Part shown: piece after piece, positions 16,850-26,440 of the stretch
How positions within the stretch are numbered: position 1 is the stretch's first letter
How the letters are laid out: the number at the start of each line of letters is the position of its first letter
Source of the DNA: Mycobacterium sp. Aquia_213
GTDB lineage: Bacteria > Actinomycetota > Actinomycetes > Mycobacteriales > Mycobacteriaceae
Assembly: GCF_026625985.1 (NCBI RefSeq)
Contig: NZ_CP113116.1
Location: 2,170,001-2,234,000 of the forward strand
DNA: 64,000 nt
Direction: 5' to 3'
Notes under the pieces: model-generated
Databases searched by the model: none
What the model saw: the letters and a program-made list of their open reading frames with translations, nothing else
What the model was told of the DNA's origin: nothing
Translations under genes and position numbers: made by a program

Positions 16850-17996
16850 AGCGGTTGCCCCAGTCCCAGCGCGGCGTGCTCAGCAAATCCTGGCCGGTGA
16901 TACGGGTTTCGCCCCAGTCCTTATACAGTTCGATCACATCTGCTCCCTCGGCCTGTTCCAGCAGTGAGCGAGAGTGCGTCACGACCACCACTTGAGTCTG
17001 CCCGGCCGCGGCGCGGATCAGCGAGGCAAGCGGGCGCACCAGGTCGGGATGCAGCGAGGTCTCCGGCTCGTTGAGCACCATCAGCGATGGCGCTTCGGGG
17101 CTCAACAGTGCGGCCGCCCACAGCAGGAATCGTATTGTGCCGTCGGATAATTCGGCCGAGCGCAATGGGCGCAGCATGCCGCGCTGACGCAGCTGAAGGT
17201 CGAACAATCCGTCGTGAATGGCGACCGAGATCGTCGCGCCGTCGAATGCGTCTGCGACGACACGACTTAACTCGTCGGACCCCGACTCGAGGATCGTTTG
17301 AATCGCCGCGGCCAGGTCGCTGCCGTCGTCGGAGAGCACCGGGGTCCGAGTGCCCACCTGGGGGTGCCGGGCCGGCGCCCCGCCGTCGACCCGAAAGCCG
17401 TCGTAGAACCGCCACCCGCGCAGCCGCTCGCGTACGGCCGCGAGTTCGGGAAGCGCGTGCGGGTTCGCATACTCGGCAAGCACGCTGCGGTACAACGGCA
17501 GCGAGCGGGAGAGTTCGTCAAAACCGGTGTCCGAGTTGGCGGCTTCGGCGTACACCCGTGACCGGCGCACCAGTGTCGCGCTCGGCCGTAGCACCGGCCC
17601 GGCGAACAACAACTCCCGTTTGATCTCGGGATCACGGGCAAAGACGGACTTGCCCGCCGACTGCGGGAGGCCCAGGTCGACGAGATAGCCGAAATCATCT
17701 GCAGCAAAGCCCATTTCGAGTGATACGGGTCGGGTGCGGACCGTGCCCTCGGTCTTCTTCGTGCGCCGCGCACCACCCAGTTGCTCGGGCCCGGCCCACA
17801 GCACCGATTGCAGCCCGCCCTCGCGGGCCAGCGAGCCGATGACCTCGCCGCGGCCGCAATCCGCCAACAGCCGCAGCGCACGGTATACCGACGACTTTCC
17901 CGCGCCATTGGCCCCGGTGATGATCGACAGCCGGCCCAGCGGCAGGATGATCTCGCGCAGCGAGCGGTACCCGCGGATCGCGACCGTCTGCAACAT
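16848..17996 (-). CDS. AAA/ABC-type ATPase (RecF/SMC-like, AAA_21)
   Basis: The 382-residue protein begins MLQTVAIRGYRSLREIILPLGRL, a RecF-like first strand. Its Walker A is TGANGAGKSS. Near the C-terminus are the ABC-like LSDGTIRFLLWAAAL, the Walker B LMVLNEPETSLHPDLV and the switch histidine in VVVTHSRSLL. It resembles stand-alone ATPases of the OLD/RecF group but has no TOPRIM nuclease domain. The start is set at 17996 because upstream codons lie inside the antiporter gene in another frame and read as low-complexity sequence. It may act in DNA repair or defence. It follows the antiporter gene by 34 bp. Confidence 0.72.
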   Translation of the reverse strand: MLQTVAIRGYRSLREIILPLGRLSIITGANGAGKSSVYRALRLLADCGRGEVIGSLAREGGLQSVLWAGPEQLGGARRTKKTEGTVRTRPVSLEMGFAADDFGYLVDLGLPQSAGKSVFARDPEIKRELLFAGPVLRPSATLVRRSRVYAEAANSDTGFDELSRSLPLYRSVLAEYANPHALPELAAVRERLRGWRFYDGFRVDGGAPARHPQVGTRTPVLSDDGSDLAAAIQTILESGSDELSRVVADAFDGATISVAIHDGLFDLQLRQRGMLRPLRSAELSDGTIRFLLWAAALLSPEAPSLMVLNEPETSLHPDLVRPLASLIRAAAGQTQVVVVTHSRSLLEQAEGADVIELYKDWGETRITGQDLLSTPRWDWGNR

Positions 17997-18030
17997 GTCG
18001 CCGACTGTACGGTCAACGTCTGACGCGTTG

Positions 18031-19617
18031 TCAGTTGTCGGCGGGGTCGAGCAGCTGCACCTCTTCGAGGTCCATCTCCGACTGCAATTCGCGCAGCACG
18101 AGGTCGTCGATGACCCTTTGATTGCGGAGCGTGGTGATGGCCCGGCGCTTGTGCTGCAGCACCCCGAGACGCACCCGTCGGACCAGGTCGTCGCGCTCTG
18201 CCAAGTCGTTGGTCGAACCGTCGCCGTTCTCCGCGACGAGCGCGGCGTGCTCTTCGTATTCTTTTTGCAGGCGAGCCAACATCTTTGGGCTGGCACCGAG
18301 TTCGCCCGCCACCACGGGCAAGGCTTCGAGGGCGGCTTGAACACCTCGACAGCGGGCTAGTTGCAATTCCTCGGCGTAAGCGACATCTTCGGGCATTCGA
18401 GCCCATCGAACGACGGCGGGCAGCGAGGTTCCCTGGACCAGGACCGTCACCAGAATGACGAAGACAACGACGAAGATGAGCAGGCTGCGGTCAGGGAACG
18501 GCGCGCCGCTCAGCGTCGTCGTGGGGACGGCGATCGCTGCGGCAAGCGACACGGCGCCGCGAAATCCAGCCCAGGCGGTAACGAAGCGCTGACGCCAGGG
18601 CACCCGACGCTCGCGCTGCACCTCGCGGCGGTCGATCAGGCGTAGCAACGCCGTGGTGATTTCGCCCCAGAAGATCCGGGACACGACGACCACGCCGGTG
18701 ACCGCGAGCGCAAGGAATACGGCGTGGCGAAGTCCGCCGTCGACATTGGAGATGCCACGTATCGCGCCCGGGATCTGGACGCCGACAAACACCCACAGCG
18801 TGCCGTTGATCAGGAACGTCGCCATGTCCCAGAATCCCCAGGCAAGCAGCCGGGAGCGAGCCCGGATCACCACCGGCCCCGAGTATGCGAGCACCAAAGC
18901 CGAAACCAGGACCGCGACCACGCCGCTGCAATCCAGCGCCTGGGCGAGCAGGAACGCCGCGAACGGCGTCAGCAGGCTCATGGCCCCTTCCTCTTGCGGT
19001 GCATCGATCCGTTTGCGCGCCAGGGTCACCAAGCCGCCGACCAGCAGTCCGGCGGCGATGCCGCCGAGGTAGGAGCCGACAAACCGGAGGGCAAGGTCGG
19101 GCGGGGTGATCTCGGCGCCACCGACCGCGACGTGGACGGTCACGAAGAACAGGACCAGCGCGGTCCCGTCGTTGATGAGGCTCTCGGCGCGCAGCACGGT
19201 GAGCGTGCGGCGGGGCAACCGTTTCGCCAGGCCGGCCACCGCGGCGGCGTCGGTGGGGGAAAGTACCGCACCCAGGACCGCCGCGGTGTGGGATTCCATG
19301 CCCAGCGCTCGCGCCGTCCACGACACCGCGACCGCGGTGACGATCACCAGGATGACGCTCAGGAAGATGACGATGCGCAGGTTTGCGCGCAGCTCGCGAA
19401 TGCTGGTGCCCAGGCCCTCCCAGTAAAGGATTGCGGGCAGGAAGAGCAGCAGCACGACCTCGCCGTTGATGTGGATGTGGCCGAAGGCGGGAATCAGGCC
19501 CAGCAGCGTGCCGAGAAAAATGAGCAGCACCGGCGGGCCCACGCGATAGCGCCGGCCCAGCACCGTTCCGACGATGACGGCCGACACGAGCGCAACGATG
19601 ACTTCGAGCCCAAACAC
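18031..19617 (-). CDS. CPA1-family Na+/H+ antiporter
   Basis: The 528-residue protein has about twelve membrane segments and the cation:proton antiporter core AVLGAVLSPTDAAAVAGLAKRLP...LRAESLINDGTALVLFF. The paired acidic residues (SPTDAAA and ESLINDG) are the ion-translocating signature of the CPA1/NhaP family. A hydrophilic cytoplasmic C-terminus of about 110 residues, rich in charged residues, should be regulatory. It corresponds best to M. tuberculosis yjcE (Rv2287), recalled from memory. Function: Na+(K+)/H+ exchange and pH homeostasis. Confidence 0.85.
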   Translation of the reverse strand: MFGLEVIVALVSAVIVGTVLGRRYRVGPPVLLIFLGTLLGLIPAFGHIHINGEVVLLLFLPAILYWEGLGTSIRELRANLRIVIFLSVILVIVTAVAVSWTARALGMESHTAAVLGAVLSPTDAAAVAGLAKRLPRRTLTVLRAESLINDGTALVLFFVTVHVAVGGAEITPPDLALRFVGSYLGGIAAGLLVGGLVTLARKRIDAPQEEGAMSLLTPFAAFLLAQALDCSGVVAVLVSALVLAYSGPVVIRARSRLLAWGFWDMATFLINGTLWVFVGVQIPGAIRGISNVDGGLRHAVFLALAVTGVVVVSRIFWGEITTALLRLIDRREVQRERRVPWRQRFVTAWAGFRGAVSLAAAIAVPTTTLSGAPFPDRSLLIFVVVFVILVTVLVQGTSLPAVVRWARMPEDVAYAEELQLARCRGVQAALEALPVVAGELGASPKMLARLQKEYEEHAALVAENGDGSTNDLAERDDLVRRVRLGVLQHKRRAITTLRNQRVIDDLVLRELQSEMDLEEVQLLDPADN

Positions 19618-19708
19618 GTGCCCATCCTGCCGTACGAGACGGTGTCTGGCCGCGCGGGCCGAAACACGTCACAAAGACGTAATGGCGCAACGACTTCGAT
19701 GAGCTGCC

Positions 19709-20782
19709 CTATGAGCAGTCGCAGCAGTCTCCACAATCGCAGCAGCAGTCGCAGCCATCGCAGCAGCAGATGCAGCTGCCGCTGCCGCGGCCGCCTTTGC
19801 CCTTCGTGCCGGGGTCGGGTGTTTCGCCCTCAGGGTTTTCACCCATCGGGTAGCCGGCGCCGACGGGCTGGTTGCCGAAGTTGATCGGTTCCTGCTGGCC
19901 GTGCGGGGTGCCGCTGCAGGTGGGATGGCCGGACCGGCTGAAGGTGCGGGAGATCGCGCGACGCACCTCGCGGGTCAACAACCGCTGAGCCAGCCGGCCG
20001 TCGGTGAACTCCACTTCGGCCAGGGCCAGCTCGATGCCCAGCGCGGCGTCGTCACACAGGACGCGGGCCTGGTCCATCGGAGTTTCGGTGGCGGCCAACG
20101 GGTTCCACTTGCCGCGGGCCAGGTCGTCGTCGTAGTCCTCGACCGCGTCGAGCAGGTGTGCCACCCGCCCGAACAGCTGACCGATCTCGCGCAGCGGCGC
20201 CTGATTGCCCGGGCGCCCGGCCAGCACCGCGGTGTAGGCGAACGCTTCGGCGACCGCGGTCTCGGTCGGCTCGGTCACCAGCAGCAGCGAGCTGCCCGGT
20301 CCGGCCGCCGCCTCGAGTTCGGCCTGGCGGTCCATCGCGGCGACGAGTACACCGGTGTCGAATCCCAGGGTGTGACCGGTGTCGGCGCCCTGGCGCACCC
20401 AGCGCTCGGCGATCCGGCGCGCGGCCGGTCGCACACCGGCTGTTCCGACCATGCCGTCGTGGTCGTCGACGTGATCGCGGACCCGCGCGGCGGCCAGGGC
20501 CAGCGACACGACGGCGGCCAGTCGCGCGCAGTCGCCGGTGGCCACGTCGGCGCGCCGCATGCCACGCCCCGGGCAGGGCCCGGCCTTGCGGCGGGTGGGC
20601 TGCTCGGGTGACTGCGCCTCGACCAGAAGCGAGACCACGAGGCCGTCGTAGTTGGTGGCTATTCGCGCGGACTGGCCGTAGTCGTCACGCAGGGTCAGAC
20701 ACAATCCGCACAATTGGGCGGTCCAGGCTGCTGCGAGCTCGCTGCCGAGTCGATGACGACAGGGCCGAATGATGCCGAACAT
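19709..20782 (-). CDS. DUF5685-like protein with cysteine-rich C-terminal tail
   Basis: The 357-residue protein begins MFGIIRPCRHRLG and has an early CGLC, like the actinobacterial DUF5685 proteins sometimes labelled regulatory. The middle is helical with conserved acidic patches (LLDAVEDYDDDLARGKWNPL). The last 25 residues are extraordinary: a Gly/Lys linker is followed by 12 cysteines in about 21 positions interspersed with Asp and Gly, which suggests metal binding or a peptide to be modified. No enzyme activity is assigned. It diverges from the chagasin-like lipoprotein. Confidence 0.65.
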   Translation of the reverse strand: MFGIIRPCRHRLGSELAAAWTAQLCGLCLTLRDDYGQSARIATNYDGLVVSLLVEAQSPEQPTRRKAGPCPGRGMRRADVATGDCARLAAVVSLALAAARVRDHVDDHDGMVGTAGVRPAARRIAERWVRQGADTGHTLGFDTGVLVAAMDRQAELEAAAGPGSSLLLVTEPTETAVAEAFAYTAVLAGRPGNQAPLREIGQLFGRVAHLLDAVEDYDDDLARGKWNPLAATETPMDQARVLCDDAALGIELALAEVEFTDGRLAQRLLTREVRRAISRTFSRSGHPTCSGTPHGQQEPINFGNQPVGAGYPMGENPEGETPDPGTKGKGGRGSGSCICCCDGCDCCCDCGDCCDCS

Positions 20783-21006
20783 GCACAGAAGCTACCCGAC
20801 CCACAGCAAACATGCGGCCAAAAACGCCGAGCTACGGATGCGGGCGAGGTTCAGCAGCACCAGCGCCGCGATCTGCCGGCTTGGCCAGCGCAGCAACGGC
20901 AAAGACTCCTGCGAGCAGCAGTCTCGCTGCCAACATGGTGATCATCACAATCCTCCGGTCCGGATGGCCGAACGGGAACATTCTGCGCCCAGCCATAATG
21001 GAGGAG

Positions 21007-21450
21007 ATGACTTTCGTGAAGATCAGGATCCTCGTGACCGTCGCGATACTCGTCTCGTCGATGTTGGTGGGTTGCCACTTCGAGAGCAGAAACCCGCCGA
21101 CGGCCAAGGCCCTCGCGGTTCCGATGGAACAGGTGCTGAAGCAGAACAACATCACCGAGAACATCAGTCTGACGGTGGGGAACACGCTCAAACTGCAGTT
21201 GGGCTCGAATTACAGCACCCCGTACCGGTGGCAGGCCGACACGAAGATCGGCGACACGTCGATCATCGAGCAAACCAGTCACCAGTACGTGCACGCGAGC
21301 ACCGACGCGTTGGGGGCGCCCGGCAACGAGGTGTGGTTGTTCACGGCGCTGAAGCCGGGGACAACGACGATTTCCACCTATTACTCCAGCTTCGTGGGCA
21401 AGAACTCCACGCCGGTATGCCAGTACACGGCGATCGTGACCGTGCAGTAA
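21007..21450 (+). CDS. Lipoprotein with chagasin-like (I42) protease-inhibitor fold
   Basis: The 147-residue product has a signal peptide ending in the lipobox MLVGC. The domain contains LTVGNTLKLQLGSNYSTPYRW and GAPGNEVWLFTALKPGTTTISTYY, which fits the chagasin/I42 pattern (the usual NPTTGYxW loop is seen here as NYSTPYRW; GxxGxxxW is present). Chagasins inhibit cysteine peptidases. Whether this one inhibits anything is unknown, because the Thr-Gly of the first loop is altered. The ATG at 21007 or 20998 is possible; the signal peptide is the same. Confidence 0.65.
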   Translation: MTFVKIRILVTVAILVSSMLVGCHFESRNPPTAKALAVPMEQVLKQNNITENISLTVGNTLKLQLGSNYSTPYRWQADTKIGDTSIIEQTSHQYVHASTDALGAPGNEVWLFTALKPGTTTISTYYSSFVGKNSTPVCQYTAIVTVQ

Positions 21451-21490
21451 AACGACGACAGACGAGCGGCGCCTCAGCTACCGTCTGGCT

Positions 21491-21967
21491 GTGCTTGGCT
21501 TTCTTCGTAACTTGTCGCAGTTGACCAATGTGCCCACCGAGCTGCACGACGAGCTCGAGGCCGAGGGGCTCATCTTCCTGGCCCACCGGGTCGGCGTCGT
21601 GCGGCATTTCAGTGGGCATGTCCCGGGTGTCTTTTCGGCCTCCGGTGTCTCGCGCTATAAGGGCGCGTTCGCGTTCAGTGCCGCGCGGGTCGTCGCCACC
21701 TTCCCCACGCGGGGGGATACCAATCTGCGGTCCATCGATTGCGCGTGGGATGTTGGCCGGGGCCCGGCCGCCGCGACGATCACCAAGAAGGGTCTGCTGA
21801 TCGACATCGACCTGCGCGGCGTGGACCACGCCTTCAGCGGCTCGATGAAACTGCATTACAAGAGGCAGATCCCCGACGAGGTGCTGGATCGACTGCCCAC
21901 CACCTCGCTGCGGTTTCCGGTAGACCCGGTGTTCGTGTATCGCGCCGCGGGAGTGCGTCCGAAGTAG
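21491..21967 (+). CDS. Conserved mycobacterial protein, unknown function
   Basis: The 158-residue protein uses a GTG start (MLGFLRNLSQLTNVPTELHDELEAEGLIFLAHRVG). It is soluble, rich in beta strands (VGVVRHFSGHVPGVFSASGVSRYKGAFAFSAARVVATFP) and ends in a conserved-looking RFPVDPVFVYRA. It lies 40 bp after the lipoprotein and 37 bp before the DsbA-like gene, all on the plus strand, but no joint function is apparent. I recognise no named domain. Confidence 0.6.
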   Translation: MLGFLRNLSQLTNVPTELHDELEAEGLIFLAHRVGVVRHFSGHVPGVFSASGVSRYKGAFAFSAARVVATFPTRGDTNLRSIDCAWDVGRGPAAATITKKGLLIDIDLRGVDHAFSGSMKLHYKRQIPDEVLDRLPTTSLRFPVDPVFVYRAAGVRPK

Positions 21968-22004
21968 TTGTGCAGACCCGGCTGGTCGGAGAATGCTGGG
22001 TGGG

Positions 22005-22703
22005 ATGAACACCGTCGTGGATTTCCACTTCGACCCGATGTGCCCCTTCGCCTTTCAGACCTCGGCGTGGATCCGTGACGTCCGCGAACAACTGGGCATC
22101 ACCGTCAACTGGCGGTTCTTCAGCCTGGAAGAGATCAACCGGGTCGACGGCAAGAAGCATCCGTGGGAGCGAGACTGGTCCTACGGCTGGTCGTTGATGC
22201 GGATCGGCGCACTGCTGCGTCGAACCGACATGTCGTTGCTCGACCGGTGGTATGCCGCGATCGGCCACGAATTGCACACGCTCGGCGGCAAACCGCACGA
22301 GCCGGCGGTGGCGCGAAAGTTGTTGGGCGACATCGGCGTCGACGGCGCAATTCTCGATGCGGCACTCGACGACCCGACCACCCACGACGACGTCCGTGCC
22401 GAGCATCAGCGGGTGGTGGATGCGGGTGGCTACGGTGTCCCGACGCTGTTCATCGACGGGCAATGCCTGTTCGGCCCGGTGTTGGTCGATCCGCCGACCG
22501 GGCCGGCGGCGCTGAAACTGTGGGACGTCGTGATCGGGATGGCCGAGTTGCCGCATGTCTACGAACTTCAGCGGCCCAAGTCGGCCGCCGATGCCGAGCT
22601 GATTGGTCAGAGTCTGCGCCCGTACCTCGATGGTCGTGATTGGGTCAGCATCAATCGCGGTGAAGTCATCGACGTCGACCGGCTTGCCGGCAGACGCGAG
22701 TGA
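22005..22703 (+). CDS. DsbA-family protein related to mycothiol-dependent reductase Rv2466c
   Basis: The protein of about 232 residues begins MNTVVDFHFDPMCPFAFQTSAWI, has the DsbA-type thioredoxin/helical layout, and contains GVPTLFIDGQCLFGPVL with the cis-Pro loop. The overall pattern (DPxCPW-type motif, then YPHxxELxRPK near the end) follows the mycothiol-dependent nitroreductase Rv2466c. Here, however, the CPWC motif is CPFA: only the first cysteine remains, so it would use a monothiol mechanism or a different cofactor. An ATG 12 bases upstream touches the GGAGA and is less likely. Confidence 0.75.
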   Translation: MNTVVDFHFDPMCPFAFQTSAWIRDVREQLGITVNWRFFSLEEINRVDGKKHPWERDWSYGWSLMRIGALLRRTDMSLLDRWYAAIGHELHTLGGKPHEPAVARKLLGDIGVDGAILDAALDDPTTHDDVRAEHQRVVDAGGYGVPTLFIDGQCLFGPVLVDPPTGPAALKLWDVVIGMAELPHVYELQRPKSAADAELIGQSLRPYLDGRDWVSINRGEVIDVDRLAGRRE

Positions 22704-22831
22704 CGCGCCCCTAGGCTCCGCCGATGTTTCGCTGGACACACAAGAGCGCCTCGCGCTGTGTGAGTGGACCACCGGAGGCGGTTGCGGCGGTGCAGGGCAC
22801 GCACTTCGGCATGTGACCGCAGGGGTAGGCA

Positions 22832-22858
22832 CACGTTGTGCCCGCCTCTGAGCGACAA
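22832..22858 (+). repeat. Dispersed intergenic repeat, copy 1
   Basis: A 27-bp sequence at 22832-22858 contains CACGTTGTGCCCGCC followed by TCTGAGCGACAA. It recurs 39 kb away as the two arms of an inverted repeat at 61609-61718. It lies in the 193-bp gap between the DsbA-like and LLM genes. Function is unknown; it may be a small mobile or structural repeat. Confidence 0.55.
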
Positions 22859-22896
22859 TTCGCGGCAGGGTGCTACGGGCGCATCGCGGCGGCCTG

Positions 22897-23910
22897 CTAC
22901 TTACGCAGCTGGCGCGCGACCTCTCCATACCGCTGGAAGCGCTCGTCGTCGCCCAGGGCGTTGTAAAGGGCTACGCGCGTGGCGATTCCGCCGTACTTCT
23001 GGGTCAGCGCGTCGGCCAGGCCGTCCCATGTCGACTCGGTGGCGAACGCCGCGATGTGCTCGTCGGTGATCTGGGCCGCCATGCCCGCGAAGTCGCCGGC
23101 CTTCTGCTTTTCGCGGATGCGGGCCGTCGTGCCCTCGAAACCGGCCTCGTCCCAGATGAACGCGTAGTTGGGGGTGCTGCCGTAGAAGGCCATGCTGGTG
23201 CGCACCGTCTCGCGTTGCGAGTCGCGCTCTTCGTCGCTGTCGCCGACGATCGTCATCGCCGGGATGATGATCGCGACCTCCGACGGCGAGCGCCCGGCCT
23301 TCTCCGCGCCGGCGGCGATGTTCGGCAGCACATGACGTTTGAGATAGCCCAGTTCGCCGAGCGGGTGGACGTGTACGCCGTCGGCAACTTCGCCGGCCAT
23401 CCGCAGCATCCACGGATTGACCGCCGCGACATCGACTTTGGGATCGGGCGCGTCGATCGGGCCGGCGCTCCACTGCGGCGTGATGAAGTCGAGGTTGTAG
23501 AACTCGCCGTGGTGGTCCAGCTTTCCGGTGCGAAACGCCGAGAAGCAGGCCTTCACCGCCAGCACGTAGTCGCGCAGCCGGGGGCCGGGGCGTTCGAACG
23601 CAACACCGTAACGGCGCACGACGTGCGTGCGCACCTGCGTGCCCAGTCCCAGCCGGAACTTGCCGTCGGTCGCCTCCTGCAGCTCCCAGGCCTCGGCGGC
23701 GGTGACGAAAGGACTGCGCGGGAAGGCGACCGCGACGCCGGTGGATAACTCGAGTCCGGGTGCGGCTTGCGAGGCCACGGCGGCGTTGAGGTAGGCCGTG
23801 CGGCCGGTCTCGGTGAACAGCAGGCCAGAGAAACCCGCGGCCTCGGCGCGCTGCGCCACGCCGCCGATCTGAGTCAGCGGTTGCGGAACCGTCATCACGT
23901 CAATGTGCAC
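22897..23910 (-). CDS. LLM-class F420-dependent oxidoreductase
   Basis: The 337-residue luciferase-like protein begins MHIDVMTVPQPLTQIGGVAQRAEAAGFSGLLFTETG. It contains LELSTGVAVAFPRSPFVTAAEAWELQEATDGKFRLGLGTQVRTH, the segment typical of mycobacterial F420-dependent LLM enzymes. The C-terminal WDGLADALTQKYGGIATRVALYNAL is also family-like. It is not visibly in an operon; the next same-strand gene (c-di-GMP enzyme) is 25 bp downstream. The substrate is unknown. Confidence 0.85.
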   Translation of the reverse strand: MHIDVMTVPQPLTQIGGVAQRAEAAGFSGLLFTETGRTAYLNAAVASQAAPGLELSTGVAVAFPRSPFVTAAEAWELQEATDGKFRLGLGTQVRTHVVRRYGVAFERPGPRLRDYVLAVKACFSAFRTGKLDHHGEFYNLDFITPQWSAGPIDAPDPKVDVAAVNPWMLRMAGEVADGVHVHPLGELGYLKRHVLPNIAAGAEKAGRSPSEVAIIIPAMTIVGDSDEERDSQRETVRTSMAFYGSTPNYAFIWDEAGFEGTTARIREKQKAGDFAGMAAQITDEHIAAFATESTWDGLADALTQKYGGIATRVALYNALGDDERFQRYGEVARQLRK

Positions 23911-23935
23911 GGCGCAACCCTATGCCTTGGCGTTC

Positions 23936-26239
23936 CTACTGAGTCGCGAGCGTGGCGTTCTGGGGGACAAGCGGAATCTCGGAGGCCGGCACCGGGGGAC
24001 AGAAGAAGTTGCCTTGCACGGCGTCGCACCCGTATTCCTTGAGCCGCAGGGCGGTTTCGGCGTCTCCGACTCCCTCGGCGACCGTGGCGATGCCAAACGT
24101 GGTCGTCAACTCGATCACCGTTCGGGCAATCGTGGCGGCGCGCTCGTCGTGCAGAATCGGCGCGATGAAGAGGCGGTCGAGTTTGACGTCGTCGATGGGC
24201 AGTTCGCGCAGATACGTGAGCGAGGCGTAACCGCTGCCGAAGTCGTCGATCGCCACCCGGATGCCGGACTCGCGCAGGCGATTCAGCACCGTGCGGGCCT
24301 TCGCGAGGTCGGCGACCAACAGGTCCTCGGTGATCTCGATCGTGAGCGAGCTGGCGGACATGCCGCGTGCGTCGAGCACGGACATGATGCGGTCGGGCAG
24401 GGCGTCTTCGTCGAGCGAGGGTGCCCACAAGTTGATCGCCACGGGGATGTCAGCGCCGGCCGCGTACCACGCCGACGCGTCAGCGACCGCCCGTGACAGC
24501 ACGAGATCGGTGACGGCGTCCATCAGCCCGTGGTCGCGGACCAACGGTAGAAACTCGCTGGGCTCCAGCGTGCCGAGTTCGGGGTGCTGCCATCGCACCA
24601 GCGCCTCGGCGCCACAGACGGAGCCGGTGATCATGTCGAATTTCGGCTGGTAGAGCAGCGTCAGCAGGCGATCATCGATGGCACGTCGCAGTTCACCCAG
24701 CAGTTGCAGACGGGCCATGCCGACGTCGTGTGTCGGCTGTTTTTCGAGCCGAGCGTGCATGCCGGGGGTGAACGTTTGCACATCGGTCGAGCTCGACTGT
24801 TGGGCCCAACTCCGGGCCGCGCAGGCTTGCTCGAGAAGCTCGCCCGGCATCATGGCCGAGCCACGTTCCAATCCAGCCGTGGCAACGCCAATGTTGAGGT
24901 GTACGTGCAGCCGGTGATTCTCGAGTTCGAGAGGCTCGTCGAAGGCATAGACGAGTTTCCTGGCAACTTGTGCCGCGGCCTCGGGGCGGTCTTCGACCAG
25001 GACGGCGAATTCGTCGCCGTTCATCCGCGCGACCGTGTCGACGGGGCGGACATTCCGTTGGATTCGCACGGCGACGCTGCGGAGTAGCTCGTCGCCGACG
25101 GCATATCCGAGCGTGTCATTAACCATCTTGAAGTCACTGATATTGAGTGCAATTACGCTGACCGGCACGGCGTGATGAATGTGCAATCGAGCCGCGTGCG
25201 CCAGCCGATCGTCGAATAGGCGCTGATTCGCCAACCCGGTCAACGGGTCCCGCAGGGCGGCATCGGACAGCGCGGCGGCCAGATGTTGTTTCCGGTCGAG
25301 CAGTAACAAGTGGCGCGCCACCGTGGTGACGAACAGCAACACGCAGACCGAGAAGATGAACGCCTCGCCGCGGCCGGTAGGCCAAAAGTGCACCGCACCG
25401 ACGGCGATCGCCAACAGCACCGGCCCATACGGCAGCCACAGCGACGTTCTGGACAGCGGCTGAGAAAAACCGAGGTCGAGGTCCGGTCCGGGTCGAGACG
25501 AAATTCCGGACAGGGCAACGAAGTAGATTCCGGTGGCCCACCCGAAAATGACGAGATTGCCGGGCACCTGTTCGGGATGGTCTTCGTAGACGCGCACTAA
25601 CCCGGCCACCGCGATGACGATCCATCCAATCGTCATCAGGGTCGGCGAGAGTCGGCGACCGGGCTCTGCTTTGCGCACGGTGATGAACGACATGACGACA
25701 AGCCCGACGTACACGGCGGTGGCGGTGGCCAACATCATCGTCGGGAGGCTGACTATTTGTGATGGCTGGCCGAAGTGCCCCAGCACCAGAATGGCCAGCA
25801 CGATCAACAACGAGGCGGCGACGAGGAGGCCGTCGAGCAGCAGGCCAATCCCGAATCGGGAGTCGTCGCGGCTGGGGATGGTCACGGCGGTGGCAAACGC
25901 GCAGAGGGGCAACACCACGTAGCCCAGGTTGGCCGCCGAGATCTCGGCCATCGGCGGAAGGCCGCCAAGACTGACGTACCACCACACCGCTTGGCCGGCC
26001 GTCCAGCCGGCCAGCCCGATACTCAGCACGGTCCACGCGAGCCGCTGGCGACCCCGGGACGCCCGGGCGGCGACGACAGCGCAGCCGTTGGAAAACACGC
26101 TCAGAATCCAGAGCCCGACCGGGGCGGTGAGCGCTCGATCCGAAGCGCCACTTCGGGTGAACAACAACACGCCATACACGAGCAGACCGACAGTCGCCAA
26201 CACGGTCACCACAGTTCGGCGTCGTGTCAGTGAGAACAT
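23936..26239 (-). CDS. Membrane GGDEF-EAL protein (c-di-GMP turnover)
   Basis: The 767-residue protein has about nine membrane segments in the first 300 residues, a GGDEF domain (DPLTGLANQRLFDDRL; active-site loop MNGDEF near residue 405) and an EAL domain (AEALVRWQHPELG near 544, NLWAPSL, IDDFGSGYASLTYLRELPIDDVKLD). The EAL residues, including DDFG, look intact, so it should hydrolyse c-di-GMP. In the cyclase loop the first Gly is Asn (NGDEF), which may still work. The layout differs from M. tuberculosis Rv1354c, which has a GAF domain, in having a multi-pass membrane sensor. Confidence 0.88.
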   Translation of the reverse strand: MFSLTRRRTVVTVLATVGLLVYGVLLFTRSGASDRALTAPVGLWILSVFSNGCAVVAARASRGRQRLAWTVLSIGLAGWTAGQAVWWYVSLGGLPPMAEISAANLGYVVLPLCAFATAVTIPSRDDSRFGIGLLLDGLLVAASLLIVLAILVLGHFGQPSQIVSLPTMMLATATAVYVGLVVMSFITVRKAEPGRRLSPTLMTIGWIVIAVAGLVRVYEDHPEQVPGNLVIFGWATGIYFVALSGISSRPGPDLDLGFSQPLSRTSLWLPYGPVLLAIAVGAVHFWPTGRGEAFIFSVCVLLFVTTVARHLLLLDRKQHLAAALSDAALRDPLTGLANQRLFDDRLAHAARLHIHHAVPVSVIALNISDFKMVNDTLGYAVGDELLRSVAVRIQRNVRPVDTVARMNGDEFAVLVEDRPEAAAQVARKLVYAFDEPLELENHRLHVHLNIGVATAGLERGSAMMPGELLEQACAARSWAQQSSSTDVQTFTPGMHARLEKQPTHDVGMARLQLLGELRRAIDDRLLTLLYQPKFDMITGSVCGAEALVRWQHPELGTLEPSEFLPLVRDHGLMDAVTDLVLSRAVADASAWYAAGADIPVAINLWAPSLDEDALPDRIMSVLDARGMSASSLTIEITEDLLVADLAKARTVLNRLRESGIRVAIDDFGSGYASLTYLRELPIDDVKLDRLFIAPILHDERAATIARTVIELTTTFGIATVAEGVGDAETALRLKEYGCDAVQGNFFCPPVPASEIPLVPQNATLATQ

Positions 26240-26440
26240 TTCTCCTGCCCTGTCGGATTCGGTTGTCCGATGCAGGATAAGGCACAGCGCGGGCCAACGT
26301 GATCTCTATCGTGGCCCTTTTAGCAATTTCGCCGAAACGTCTTCGGGTCGTTACGAGGTGGGCTCTCGGCTATACCAGAACTGCTGGGGTGATGGCGATT
26401 AAAAAACGCATCCGAATTAGTGATGCGGTGTCCGCGCGGG

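Noticed and set aside
18724..19884. 386-codon plus-strand frame across the antiporter
   Set aside because: His/Gln/Arg/Gly-rich translation with no hydrophobic pattern; the antiporter on the minus strand is convincing.
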